64,000 bases of DNA, taken from positions 2,294,001 through 2,358,000 of the forward strand of contig NZ_CP084469.1 in the NCBI RefSeq assembly GCF_020405205.1, in the 5' to 3' direction. The number at the start of each line of letters is the position of its first letter. The stretch's first letter is position 1. This document shows positions 16,492 to 24,803 of the stretch, in pieces. Below the pieces are notes generated by a model, which searched no databases, was not told the DNA's origin, and saw nothing but the letters and a program-made list of their open reading frames with translations. The position numbers and the translations under genes were made by a program. Source of the stretch: Natrinema salinisoli (GTDB lineage: Archaea; Halobacteriota; Halobacteria; Halobacteriales; Natrialbaceae).

Positions 16492-16531
16492 CGCCGGCAC
16501 CTCCTGCCTGCAGGCGTCTACTCGTCGTCAT
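16484..16531 (-). CDS. Possible 15-codon leader ORF before the ACT-hom operon
   Basis: MTTSRRLQAGGAGDG, with its TGA overlapping the start region of the ACT gene. It lies between the likely TATA box (near 16565-16573) and the ACT ATG, so it would be in the leader of the mRNA. It could couple or modulate translation of the operon. Two Thr codons are present, too few to claim attenuation. Confidence 0.3.
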   Translation of the reverse strand: MTTSRRLQAGGAGDG

Positions 16532-16648
16532 GATATGCGATGTCCGTAGTGGGCGCCTAAAAGGATATAGGACTTCCCAAAACTCTCCGACCCTGTCAAC
16601 GAAGGCCAAACTCCGCGGACCGGCCGACTCGGCGGCAGCCACGCGAGC

Positions 16649-17014
16649 TTAGAGATGGTCCTTCCCCGGATTCGACGATCCCCAGTCGCCGCGGCCGCCT
16701 TCGGTTCGGTCGACGCCCATGATCGATTCGGGCTGATCGGGGCCGCCGAGGCTGTCGCGTGCGTCTGGGACGCGGACGGTGACCTCGTCGATCTCGGGCC
16801 ACGTGATGAGTTCGGCCTCGATGTTGCCGGTCGTCACGTCGCTGACCGAACAGCCCTTGCAGCCGCCGCCGAGTTCGATGATGACCTCGCCGGTCTCGGG
16901 ATCGGCCGACCGTACCGCGCTGGTCCCGCCGTGCATCTGGATGATTGGCATCTCGCGTGTCATGAACTGCTCGACGCGTTCCTTCAGGGACGGCTCGCCC
17001 TCGGAGTCAGTCAT
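16649..17014 (-). CDS. NifU C-terminal domain Fe-S scaffold protein
   Basis: 121 aa. GGGCKGCSVS holds the CxxC pair of the NifU C-terminal domain, preceded by GEVIIELGGG and followed by EAELITWPEIDEV. Such proteins assemble and transfer Fe-S clusters. The C-terminal tail of about 35 residues (DSLGGPDQPE onward) is unusual and polar. It is a single gene with no neighbour of the same pathway here. Confidence 0.85.
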   Translation of the reverse strand: MTDSEGEPSLKERVEQFMTREMPIIQMHGGTSAVRSADPETGEVIIELGGGCKGCSVSDVTTGNIEAELITWPEIDEVTVRVPDARDSLGGPDQPESIMGVDRTEGGRGDWGSSNPGKDHL

Positions 17015-17074
17015 GGGTCGTGCTAGGAACTCGAACGGTGAATAAGTTCGGTCGCACGGCCGAAAACCGTCGAA

Positions 17075-18565
17075 TTAATCCTGAACGTTTCCGCGGCGTC
17101 GGCGCAGCCACTCGAGTGCGACCCCGCCGCCGACGACCCCTGCGAGACCGGTGAATCCGGGGATCGAATCCTCGTCGCTACTGGATCCGTCCCCTGCGGT
17201 TTCGTTTCCGCCGGTGTCGTTGCCGTCGTCGGGTTCGTCGCCGTCGGTGGATTCGTTGCCACCGTCGGTCTCGTTTCCGTCCGTCGTCCAGCTACCGGGG
17301 TCCTGAAGCGACGGCGGGTCGGCCTGCTCGCCCGCTTCGATCGGGAAGGTGTAGAGCGCCCCCTCGAGCGAGGTGTTCGGAATCGCCTCGGTGCTGCTCG
17401 CGACGAACGTTTCGCCGGGTTCGGCGACCCGTGCCGTCCAGAATCCGGTCTCTTCGGGATCGCGCCACCAGGCGATCCGCTCGGGGGAGGTAGGGTCGGA
17501 GACGTCGTGGATCTTCACGCCCGCACGGTACCACGACGAGTAGAGTCGCCCGTCGCGAAGCTCGAAGTTGTGCGACGTCGTCCACGCCCCGCTGCCGTGA
17601 GTCTCGTCGGTCGTCCGCGGCGGGTCGATCGATCCCCGTCGAACCGGGTCTTCGGGATCACTCACATCGTAGAGGTCGATCCCGCCCGGCCGGTCGGGGT
17701 CTTCCCCGTCGACCGCCCAGGCCTCCCGTCCGACCGCCATGAGGTCGCCGGTGTCGTCGACCGCCGCGTAGTGATCGTTACCCGGCAACCCGTAGACGGC
17801 CGCCTCCCAGTCGTCGATACCGCGCTGTTCCTCGAGCGTGGTTTCCGCGACGTGGGAGACGTATTCCGGGGCGGTCGGGTCGCTGACGTCGATCAGATAG
17901 GTCCCGGCGTTCCAGTGAGGAAGGTACGCAACGTCGTCTTGCACGTAGACGTCGTGGAGGTAGCGAACGAGCATGTCGAGATCGCCCCAGCCGGGTTCGA
18001 ACTCGAGCAGCGACCAGTCGCCGACCCGCGTGATCTCGTCGCCGCCGACGTCGTAAATGACGAGCGAGCTTTCTTCCGGCGAGTTCGCGGCGACGTACAG
18101 CGACTCGCCGTCGAGATAGCAGTTGTGGATGTGGTAGCCGGTCTCGTACGCACCGATCGAGACGGGGTCTGCGGGATCGCTGACGTCGTAGCAGTGAAAC
18201 CCCATCGCTCCGACGCCGGGGTTGGCCGGCCCCGCAACGACCAGTCGGTCCCCGTCGACGGTCGCGTCGAGGATCTCGGAGAGAACGTCGTCCTCGAGTT
18301 CGATGTCGCGTTCCTCGGCGAGCAGCGTCGGCTCGGTGGGGTCGCTCACGTCGACGGACACGAATCCGGTGGTCGCCGCGACGTAGGCGGTCCGGCCCTC
18401 GTCGCCGACGACGGCTTCCGCTGCACCGGTGATCGGGACTTGCCCGAGCGGTTCGTACGTTCCCTGGGCGACGGCGGTAGTAGCTCCGGACGCCGCGGTC
18501 GGACCCGGCAGCGACAGGGCGAGGCCAGCGGCACCACTCGCTCGAAGGAACGCTCTCCGCTCCAT
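17075..18565 (-). CDS. Tat-exported LVIVD-repeat protein with PGF-CTERM
   Basis: 496 aa. The N-terminus MERRAFLRASGAAGLALSL is a Tat signal. The body carries several VDVSDPTEP / YDVSDPADP-type repeats of the LVIVD beta-propeller family. A Thr/Asp/Gly-rich linker (rich in DGNE and TDGD) precedes IPGFTGLAGVVGGG, a TM and an Arg-rich end, as in PGF-CTERM sorted cell-surface proteins. It is probably an S-layer-anchored surface protein; the ligand is unknown. Confidence 0.85.
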   Translation of the reverse strand: MERRAFLRASGAAGLALSLPGPTAASGATTAVAQGTYEPLGQVPITGAAEAVVGDEGRTAYVAATTGFVSVDVSDPTEPTLLAEERDIELEDDVLSEILDATVDGDRLVVAGPANPGVGAMGFHCYDVSDPADPVSIGAYETGYHIHNCYLDGESLYVAANSPEESSLVIYDVGGDEITRVGDWSLLEFEPGWGDLDMLVRYLHDVYVQDDVAYLPHWNAGTYLIDVSDPTAPEYVSHVAETTLEEQRGIDDWEAAVYGLPGNDHYAAVDDTGDLMAVGREAWAVDGEDPDRPGGIDLYDVSDPEDPVRRGSIDPPRTTDETHGSGAWTTSHNFELRDGRLYSSWYRAGVKIHDVSDPTSPERIAWWRDPEETGFWTARVAEPGETFVASSTEAIPNTSLEGALYTFPIEAGEQADPPSLQDPGSWTTDGNETDGGNESTDGDEPDDGNDTGGNETAGDGSSSDEDSIPGFTGLAGVVGGGVALEWLRRRRGNVQD

Positions 18566-18697
18566 AGATACAGCAGGAGTCGTGCAGGTACATAGAGGTA
18601 GTCACTCGCCTCGGGACACGCGACCGGAATCGGAACGCGGACACGAGGTTCCTGTCCGGCGATTAGCGCCCTGTTCGATGCCGGACTGGCGAGCGGC

Positions 18698-19675
18698 TCA
18701 GCTCCGCAGCCGCCGTCGATCTCCGGTCCCGTCGGTCAGGGCGCTCGCCAGTGCGCCTTCGACGACGACGTCGTCGCCGAGGTCGGTGACGCGGATCTCG
18801 GGGACGTTCGTCATCACCATCTCCGCGACCCGCTCGCGAACGGGGTCGACGACGAGCTCCTCGTTGTGAAGCGCGACGGCGCCGCCGAAGGAGACGACGA
18901 TCGGTGCGAACGAGTGAATCACGTTGGTCACGCCGATCGCGTTCCAGTGAGCGAGCTGTTCGATCGCGTAATCCGCCAGTTCGTCCTCGCCCGCGAGGTC
19001 GAAGACGTCTTTCGCCGTGAAATCGGGCCCCTCGAGCGGGAGGTCCGTCGAGATCGTCGGGTCGTCCTCGGCGAGCAGTCGGACGTAGTCGGGGATGGCG
19101 TTGCCGGAGCAGTACGCCTCCCAGTGGCCCTCGCGGCCGCAGCCGCAGGTCAGCCGCCCGCGGGGATCGACGACGCAGTGGCCGACCTCGCCGGCGTTGC
19201 CGTCCCAGCCGTGCATTATTTCGCCGTCACAGCAGACGCCGGCACCGATCCCCGAGGAGATGGTGATGTAGACCATGTCGTCGGGGTTCCGATCGGCGTG
19301 AAAGCGCTCGCCGATCACGCCGGCGATCGTATCGTTGTGGAGGTAGACGTCGTCGCTGCCGATCAGTTTCGAGACGGGGCCGGTCAGCGGGATCCGATCG
19401 ATCGAGTCGGGGAGATTCGCTGGATCGATCACGGTTCCTTCGGCGAGATCGAACGGCCCGATCGAGCCGATTCCCGCGGCGGTGATTCGCTTCGGATCGA
19501 TTCCGGCGTCGCCACACGCTTCGCGGAGCGTTCGGAGCACCCCTTCCGTCACGTGGATACCCGTCGGCCCGCGCGGCGTGGATCGGCGACTCACACCGAT
19601 CGCCGTCCCGTCGGCCTCGGCGACGATGGCCCGAACGTTGGTCGCGCCGAGATCGACGCCCGCGTAGTAAGCCAT
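18698..19675 (-). CDS. ROK family sugar kinase
   Basis: 325 aa. DLGATNVRAIVAEADG is the ATP-binding N-terminal motif. GIGAGVCCDGEIMHG and GEVGHCVVD are typical ROK signatures, and CGCGREGHWEAYCSG is the zinc-binding motif. Archaeal ROK kinases phosphorylate glucose or related hexoses. It stands alone, so the natural substrate is not shown by context; glucokinase is the first guess. Confidence 0.85.
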   Translation of the reverse strand: MAYYAGVDLGATNVRAIVAEADGTAIGVSRRSTPRGPTGIHVTEGVLRTLREACGDAGIDPKRITAAGIGSIGPFDLAEGTVIDPANLPDSIDRIPLTGPVSKLIGSDDVYLHNDTIAGVIGERFHADRNPDDMVYITISSGIGAGVCCDGEIMHGWDGNAGEVGHCVVDPRGRLTCGCGREGHWEAYCSGNAIPDYVRLLAEDDPTISTDLPLEGPDFTAKDVFDLAGEDELADYAIEQLAHWNAIGVTNVIHSFAPIVVSFGGAVALHNEELVVDPVRERVAEMVMTNVPEIRVTDLGDDVVVEGALASALTDGTGDRRRLRS

Positions 19676-19815
19676 TGCTATCCTAGGGACGACCGTCGTC
19701 GTACTTAACTACCCAGATTATACTCGCAGCCGAGTAGCAATATCGATAAATCACGGGCGCGACGACCGGCGGACTCGGCGACACACGTATGCCACTCGAT
19801 AGCATAGTTCAACGC

Positions 19816-20247
19816 ATGGCCATCGACGACACGTCTCCCGATCCCGACGGCGAGTCGGAGTCAGCGCCGGCGCTGTCCGACACGGAGTGCGAGGCGCTCC
19901 ACGAAGTCGAACTGGGCCTCGAGTGGGTCCAGCGGGCTCAGGGAAGCCTGCTCGAGTTTCACCACGCGACCGGTCACGGGATGGACCACCTCTACCGCGC
20001 CGAAGAGCTGCTCAGGGCGACCGGCCACGACGACCTCGCGGACGCGATTCGAACCGAACTCCTCCCCCAGGGGGTCGTCGACGAGGACCGCTGGTCCTAC
20101 GACGTCCTCGAGAACTTTCAGGGCGGCCTATTGGCCGAAACGCGGTCCCTCGAGCGACGCGTTCGACGCGAACTGGCCGACGGCGAGCGCCACGTCCGCG
20201 AGCGACGGCAGGAACGGGAGTGGAAGCGGCGCGCTGACGAATCCTGA
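19816..20247 (+). CDS. Conserved-looking haloarchaeal protein, helical
   Basis: 143 aa from MAIDDTSPD. An upstream ATG at 19789 would add nine residues. It is mostly alpha-helical, with a central LEFHHATGHGMDHLYRAEEL stretch rich in His and a basic, Arg-rich C-terminus (RRVRRELADGERHVRERRQE). The family and function are not recognised. It is a single gene divergent from the ROK kinase. Confidence 0.6.
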   Translation: MAIDDTSPDPDGESESAPALSDTECEALHEVELGLEWVQRAQGSLLEFHHATGHGMDHLYRAEELLRATGHDDLADAIRTELLPQGVVDEDRWSYDVLENFQGGLLAETRSLERRVRRELADGERHVRERRQEREWKRRADES

Positions 20248-20318
20248 AGGGGGACGATCGGAGACGGAGAGAGAGTGGGGTAAAAGCGGGAGCAGAGGGT
20301 CGCGTCGGGTGGCCTTCG

Positions 20319-20783
20319 CTACTCCATCACGTCGAGGTCGCGGAAGTACGTGACCGGACAGGGGGCCTGCAGGATGATCTCCTGCGAGACCGAGCCGAGG
20401 ACCGCTTTTTCCGCCGGCGAGCGCCGGCGGCCGCCGACGACCATGCGATCCGCGCCGACGTCGATGGCCATGTCGACGACTTTGGTGCTGACCTCGCCGA
20501 GCGCGCCCTTGATCTCGTACTCGACGCCGGCCTCCTCGAAGCGCTCGGCGAGTTCCGGGACTGGTGCGCGTTTGGCTGCGACTTCGTCGGGATCGACGTC
20601 GTCGACGCGCGCGTCGAAGCCGAGGTCGTCGTGGACGTCCTCGTACTCGTCTTCGGTGAAGGCGTGTCCGATCACGACGGTGGCACCGAGAGGGTCGGCG
20701 ATTTCGAGAACGGTCTCGGCGAGTTCCGGTGCGCGCACTGAGTCCATCGGTCCGACTGCGAGAAGTACCGTATCGATTGTCAT
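20319..20783 (-). CDS. Universal stress protein (UspA family)
   Basis: 154 aa from MTIDTVLLAVGPMDS at 20783. A longer open frame upstream lacks a sensible start. It has the UspA fold with VVIGHAFTEDEY and the ATP-binding VVGGRRRSPAEKAVLGSVSQ. Haloarchaea have many such paralogues; the next gene upstream is a close one, so the pair is a tandem duplication. The role is probably stress-linked nucleotide binding. Confidence 0.85.
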   Translation of the reverse strand: MTIDTVLLAVGPMDSVRAPELAETVLEIADPLGATVVIGHAFTEDEYEDVHDDLGFDARVDDVDPDEVAAKRAPVPELAERFEEAGVEYEIKGALGEVSTKVVDMAIDVGADRMVVGGRRRSPAEKAVLGSVSQEIILQAPCPVTYFRDLDVME

Positions 20784-20931
20784 ACCGTCACAGTGGTGGG
20801 GCCATCCGCTTAAGTATTCTCGTCGTTGCAGTATTGCGGAAACGCCCGGCGGTCGCCGCGGTGTGGCCGCCATCGCAGCGAAGGGGCTGCCCGAATGTCC
20901 GTCTGGTAACAGTATCGGACGAGTCGGTCAG

Positions 20932-21384
20932 TCAGTCGTGGCGGACGAACGTGACCGGACAGGGGGCAGACAGCAGCACTTCCTGGGCCGTCGAGCCGAA
21001 GACGGCCTTGCCGGTCGGCGACCGGCGGCGGCCACCGACGACGACCCGGTCCGCGCCGGTGCTCGTCGCCAGATCGACGATCGACGACCCGTGTTCGCCG
21101 ACGGCACCACGAACCTCGTAGTCGACGTCGTGCTCGTCGAGGATCGCCTGCAGGTCCTGAATCGTCGAGTGCCGGCCCGCGACCGCGTCCGGATCGATCT
21201 CGTCGACCGTTCTGTCGAACTCGAGTCGGTCGAGCACCTCGTCGTACTCGTCGTCGGTGAAGACGTGTGCGAGAACGACGGTCGCATCGGCGGGTTTCGC
21301 TACCTCGAGGACCGCTTCGGCCAGTTGTTCGCTTCGATCGGCATCGCCCGGTCCGACGGCGAGCAGGACAGTTTTCAATGTCAT
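20932..21384 (-). CDS. Universal stress protein, paralogue
   Basis: 150 aa from MTLKTVLLAVGPGDADRSE at 21384. It has the same layout as the protein at 20319-20783, with VVVGGRRRSPTGKAVFGSTA as the ATP-binding motif and AQEVLLSAPCPVTFVRHD at the end. The two share the GRRRSP motif, unlike the classical GSHGRTG form seen at 26296-26712, so they form a subfamily. Probably a tandem duplicate. Confidence 0.85.
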   Translation of the reverse strand: MTLKTVLLAVGPGDADRSEQLAEAVLEVAKPADATVVLAHVFTDDEYDEVLDRLEFDRTVDEIDPDAVAGRHSTIQDLQAILDEHDVDYEVRGAVGEHGSSIVDLATSTGADRVVVGGRRRSPTGKAVFGSTAQEVLLSAPCPVTFVRHD

Positions 21385-21487
21385 AGCGGAACTATTGACT
21401 CGGGATCCTGTAAATCCACGTCTTCGAAACAGACAACGGTGTTTCAGTTTCAGGTGTTTTTTCCTCATAGTCGTCCAGAAGAGACGC

Positions 21488-22228
21488 ATGGAGGAACCAG
21501 ATCTCTCGGGTCGGACGGTGCTCGTCACGGGGAGTGCGAAGGGCGTCGGTCGCGAACTCCTGCTGGCGACGGCCGACTGCGGCGCGCGGACGGCGGTTCA
21601 CTACCACACGAGCGCCGACGCCGCCCGCGACGTGGCCGAGGACGCCCGCGAGCGCGGTGCTGAAGCGACGATGACGGTACAGGGTGACGTCACCGACCCC
21701 GAGAGCGTCGACGGCCTCTTCGCGGCCATCGAAGCCGAACTCGGGTCAGTCGACGTCCTGGTCAACAACGTCGGCGACTTCGCGCCCGCCCACTGGACCG
21801 ATATCGAGTTCGACACCTGGAATCGGGTCCTCGAGACCAACCTCAACGGGACGGCCCTCTGTTCGAAGCGGGCACTGCCGGCGATGCGGGAAACCGAATA
21901 CGGCCGGATCGTGAATATCGGGTACGCCTCGAGCGAGCAGGGACTCGTGAGCCCGAAGAACTTCCCCTACTTCGTCGCGAAGGCGGGCGTGTTGATGTTC
22001 ACGCGCATGCTCGCGGCGGATACGCAGGACGACGGGATTACCGTCAACGCGATCTCGCCGTACGTCGTCGAGAACTCCGACGAGTTCCCCGCGGAGTTGC
22101 CCCGGGGTCGGCCGGCGAGCTTCGACGACCTGATCGCGCCGCTGTATTTCTTCGTCGACCCGGACAGCGAGTACATCAGCGGCGAGAATATCGAGGTCGA
22201 CGGCGGCTGGTTGCCCGAGCGAGTATAG
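21488..22228 (+). CDS. Short-chain dehydrogenase/reductase
   Basis: 246 aa. TGSAKGVGRE is the cofactor-binding glycine motif, NNVGD the structural motif, and the catalytic YxxxK is PYFVAKAG. The end ISGENIEVDGGWLPE is typical of FabG-like enzymes. The substrate is not clear, and FabG-type acyl reductase activity is only one option. A copy of its last 37 bp occurs 179 bp downstream, see the repeat entry. Confidence 0.88.
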   Translation: MEEPDLSGRTVLVTGSAKGVGRELLLATADCGARTAVHYHTSADAARDVAEDARERGAEATMTVQGDVTDPESVDGLFAAIEAELGSVDVLVNNVGDFAPAHWTDIEFDTWNRVLETNLNGTALCSKRALPAMRETEYGRIVNIGYASSEQGLVSPKNFPYFVAKAGVLMFTRMLAADTQDDGITVNAISPYVVENSDEFPAELPRGRPASFDDLIAPLYFFVDPDSEYISGENIEVDGGWLPERV

Positions 22229-22251
22229 GCGGCTCCGCTACGGTCTGCTGG

Positions 22252-22272
22252 CCGCGGCGCGACGCGCCGCGG
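22252..22272. terminator. Hairpin after the SDR gene
   Basis: CCGCGGCGCG (22252-22261) pairs perfectly with CGCGCCGCGG (22263-22272) around a single A, followed by a T-rich run (22277-22281). It is a strong stem right after the stop, probably the transcript end. Confidence 0.5.
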
Positions 22273-22312
22273 GACGTTTTTGGTCCAGATTTTTGCAAGG
22301 AGCGGGTCCCGA

Positions 22313-22331
22313 GCGGTGCGCGACGCACCGC
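22313..22331. repeat. Second hairpin in the SDR relic
   Basis: GCGGTGCG (22313-22320) pairs with CGCACCGC (22324-22331), then an A-run. It may be the terminator of the lost paralogue or of the HTH gene reading from the other side. Confidence 0.4.
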
Positions 22332-22474
22332 GAGGGGCCCCGACGCAGTAAAAAGGTGGGTGCAGAATATCGAGGTCGACGGCGGCTGGTTGCCCGAGCG
22401 GATGTAACGGGCCGCGGCCACGAGCTCTCAAGCCGCAGCGCGACGTAGATTTCCCCTATCGACTCCGCCAACTG

Positions 22475-22816
22475 CTACTCGTTGCCGACGTTGTTGAGCG
22501 CGCTGTTCAACTCGAAGAGTTCTCGAACGACGTTACTGTCTGCGACCCGGTACCGACGTGGAGACGTGTTCGGAACCTCCTCAATGAGTTCGACCTCGAG
22601 CAGAAGGTCGGTGTAGTTGCCGACAGTCTGGCGTGTGACGCCGGCGTGCTCTGCGAGTTCAGTTTTGTTGAACTCGCGGTTCGGCGGAAGATCGAGTAAC
22701 GCATCGACGAGGATCGGGATGGCGTCGTGCTGCGTGAGGTAAAGCCATCCACTGGGGTGCTCCCTGCGGAGTTCCTTCTTCTCCTCGCGGTCAGCCGCGT
22801 GGTCTATGCTGCTCAT
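22475..22816 (-). CDS. Winged-helix transcription regulator
   Basis: 113 aa from MSSIDHAADREE at 22816. A TATA-like TATAAGTA on its strand about 25 nt upstream supports that start over the longer frame. The core FNKTELAEHAGVTRQTVGNY is a helix-turn-helix, and LIEEVPNTSPRRYRV forms the wing. It is divergent from a small gene across a 93-bp promoter region with TTAAC repeats and probably regulates itself and that neighbour. Confidence 0.7.
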   Translation of the reverse strand: MSSIDHAADREEKKELRREHPSGWLYLTQHDAIPILVDALLDLPPNREFNKTELAEHAGVTRQTVGNYTDLLLEVELIEEVPNTSPRRYRVADSNVVRELFELNSALNNVGNE

Positions 22817-22909
22817 ACGGAGAATAACAAGCTGTGCGTGTATAAGTATTTCCACTACCGTTAACGACCATTAACAGTATTTATATGCGGTAAGATGCAT
22901 CCTTCGATT
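22817..22909. promoter_or_regulatory. Shared divergent promoter with TTAAC repeats
   Basis: Two outward TATA boxes (near 22840-22847 and 22880-22887) are each about 25 nt from the start codon on their side. Two TTAAC copies 10 bp apart (22861-22865 and 22871-22875) lie between them, one DNA turn apart, as expected for an operator. Confidence 0.5.
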
Positions 22910-23224
22910 ATGGAGAAGCCGTCGGTGAAATGTTCCCTTCTGGCGACGATGGTAGCGAAACACAAGTGGGGCACACCGATCACGGAGGAAGCGCTCCTCG
23001 ATCTTTCACCGATCAACGGCGACTACCCCACTGCGCGTGAAGTCTACGCCGACCTTCGCAGCGAGCCGTATATCACGTACCGCGGAAACCGCGGTATCGA
23101 ACTCGACAAGAGCAACTTCGACAAACTCGCCGACGTCCTCTACTACGACTGTGGCTGGGAGGGTTGGGAGATCGGCAGTCGCCTGAAGCACTACGAAGGC
23201 CTCGAGAACCACGACTGGGCGTGA
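22910..23224 (+). CDS. Small protein divergent from the HTH regulator
   Basis: 104 aa from MEKPSVKCSLLATMV. An upstream ATG would add five residues, but the TATA box 25 nt before the chosen ATG supports it. It is Trp/Tyr-rich near the end (VLYYDCGWEGWEIGSRL). No family recognised. The shared promoter suggests it is controlled by the divergent HTH protein; a toxin/antitoxin-like pair is possible but unsupported. Confidence 0.55.
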   Translation: MEKPSVKCSLLATMVAKHKWGTPITEEALLDLSPINGDYPTAREVYADLRSEPYITYRGNRGIELDKSNFDKLADVLYYDCGWEGWEIGSRLKHYEGLENHDWA

Positions 23225-23338
23225 TTACGAGTTTTTGCTCGATTCCCGACGACTGGTAGTACGTGGCACGTACGAAACGGAGTGCCGAGCACGGAATCGC
23301 ACATCACTCTTAACAGGGTTCTCCCCTTCGAGTCGCGT

Positions 23339-23806
23339 ATGCGAATCGCAGTCGCCGGCACGTTCGGGCCGCTCCACGACGGGCATCGCACCCTGGTCGA
23401 ACACGCCCTTCGGTTCGGCGAGGACGGCGTCGTCGTCGCGCTGACGGCCGACGACCTGGCAGTCGAGACGCGACACGAGCCGCGCCCGATCCCGTCGCTC
23501 GAGGAGCGGATGCAGGCCGTGACGGACGCGATCACGGAGCTCGACGAGTGGGATCGCGACGTCGAACTCCGCACCCTCGAGACCGAGTACGGCATCGCGA
23601 CCGACGAGCCGTCGATCGACGCGCTGGTCGTCTCCCCCGAGACGGCCCCCGAACTCGAGGCGGTCAACGACCGGCGGCGCGAACGGGGGTTCGAACCGTT
23701 GTCCGGGATCGTCGCCCCCTACGTCTACGCCGACGACGGCGAGCGAATCTCCTCGACGCGGATCGTGAAGGGAGAGATCGACGAGCACGGGCGGGTGCTC
23801 GAGTAG
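23339..23806 (+). CDS. coaD: Phosphopantetheine adenylyltransferase
   Basis: 155 aa. GTFGPLHDGHRTLVEHA holds the HxGH nucleotidyl-transfer motif, and ISSTRIVKGEID near the end is the second conserved motif. The length and the SPETAPELEAVN stretch fit the archaeal PPAT group. It transfers AMP to 4'-phosphopantetheine in CoA synthesis. It is a single gene. Confidence 0.93.
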   Translation: MRIAVAGTFGPLHDGHRTLVEHALRFGEDGVVVALTADDLAVETRHEPRPIPSLEERMQAVTDAITELDEWDRDVELRTLETEYGIATDEPSIDALVVSPETAPELEAVNDRRRERGFEPLSGIVAPYVYADDGERISSTRIVKGEIDEHGRVLE

Positions 23807-23877
23807 GGGTGCGAATCACCGCGGTCGCGGGCAGCCTCTCGATCGTGCGCAGCAGGGAAGTAAACCCTGAGGATCGC

Positions 23878-24675
23878 CTAGACGAACGTCAACGGCACCA
23901 TAACGAGAATCCCGACGACGATACCGCCCGCGAGCTCGGGCTTGCCACCGTTCGGTAAGCGCTCACCGATATCCAGCGCCTCGGGGACGAACTCCGTGAG
24001 GACGAGGTAGATCATCGCGCCGGCGGCGAAGCCGAAGCCGTAGGGCAGGAACTCCCGTGCGTAGCGGACGAAGCCGAACGCGAGGACGGCCCCGATCGGC
24101 TGGGGCAGGCTCGAGAAGACGGCCCACCAGACCAGCTTCCAGTTGGCGACGTCCATCGAGCGCAGGGGAATCGAGATCGCGGTCCCCTCCGGAATGTTGT
24201 GGATCGAGATGGCGATCGTCATGAAGATCGCCAGCACCGGGACGGTAAAGCCGAGGAACTGGGTCCCGCCCTCGAGCCCGAGGTCCGCGAAGGAGACGCC
24301 GATCGCCACGCCCTCGGGGAAGCTGTGGACGGTCAGGATGCCGAGGATGAGGACGAGCTTCTTGAAATCGGCTGCTTCGTACTGTTGTGGATCGATGTCG
24401 GTGTCCATCAGCACGTCGTGAGCGACGACGACGAGCGCGACGCCGGCCGCCATGCCGATCGCGATCTCGAGGGCCGTCCCCTCGGCCAGCCCCTCGTCGA
24501 TGAGACCGAAGGTCGACGCCGAAATCATGATTCCCGAGGAGAGGCCCCAGAGAATCACGTTTCGCCGGTCGCTGATCCCTTCGAAGAAGAAAAACGGGAG
24601 CGCGCCGATGCCCGTCGCCAGCGCCGTGACCAGGCCGGCGACGAACACTAAGAGGAGGTTCTCGAGGAGTGCCAT
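23878..24675 (-). CDS. ZIP family metal transporter
   Basis: 265 aa with about eight TM segments. HSFPEGVAIGVSFA and HNIPEGTAISIPL are the paired metal-site motifs of TM4 and TM5. A His/Asp loop (TDIDPQQYEA) lies before TM4. It is likely a Zn2+ (possibly Fe/Mn) importer or facilitator. Convergent with coaD. Confidence 0.88.
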   Translation of the reverse strand: MALLENLLLVFVAGLVTALATGIGALPFFFFEGISDRRNVILWGLSSGIMISASTFGLIDEGLAEGTALEIAIGMAAGVALVVVAHDVLMDTDIDPQQYEAADFKKLVLILGILTVHSFPEGVAIGVSFADLGLEGGTQFLGFTVPVLAIFMTIAISIHNIPEGTAISIPLRSMDVANWKLVWWAVFSSLPQPIGAVLAFGFVRYAREFLPYGFGFAAGAMIYLVLTEFVPEALDIGERLPNGGKPELAGGIVVGILVMVPLTFV

Positions 24676-24803
24676 CTATCGGAGGTGAGGACCGAGCGTA
24701 TAAATCGACGGCGAAGGCGGCGTCAGTGCCCGTTTCTCACGGGGTTCGATTCGTCGGCGCAGAGTTCCCGGCCAGGGACTCGGTGCCGCGTTCACCGAGT
24801 GGA

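Larger units (their letters stand above)
22185..22400 (+). repeat. 37-bp direct repeat, relic of a duplicated SDR 3' end
   Basis: The 37 bp at 22185-22221 (the SDR 3' end, coding ...NIEVDGGWLPER) recur exactly at 22364-22400, again followed by a stop after one more codon. The 142 bp between them hold hairpins and no gene. This is what is left of a tandem SDR paralogue, or of recombination between two copies. Confidence 0.7.
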
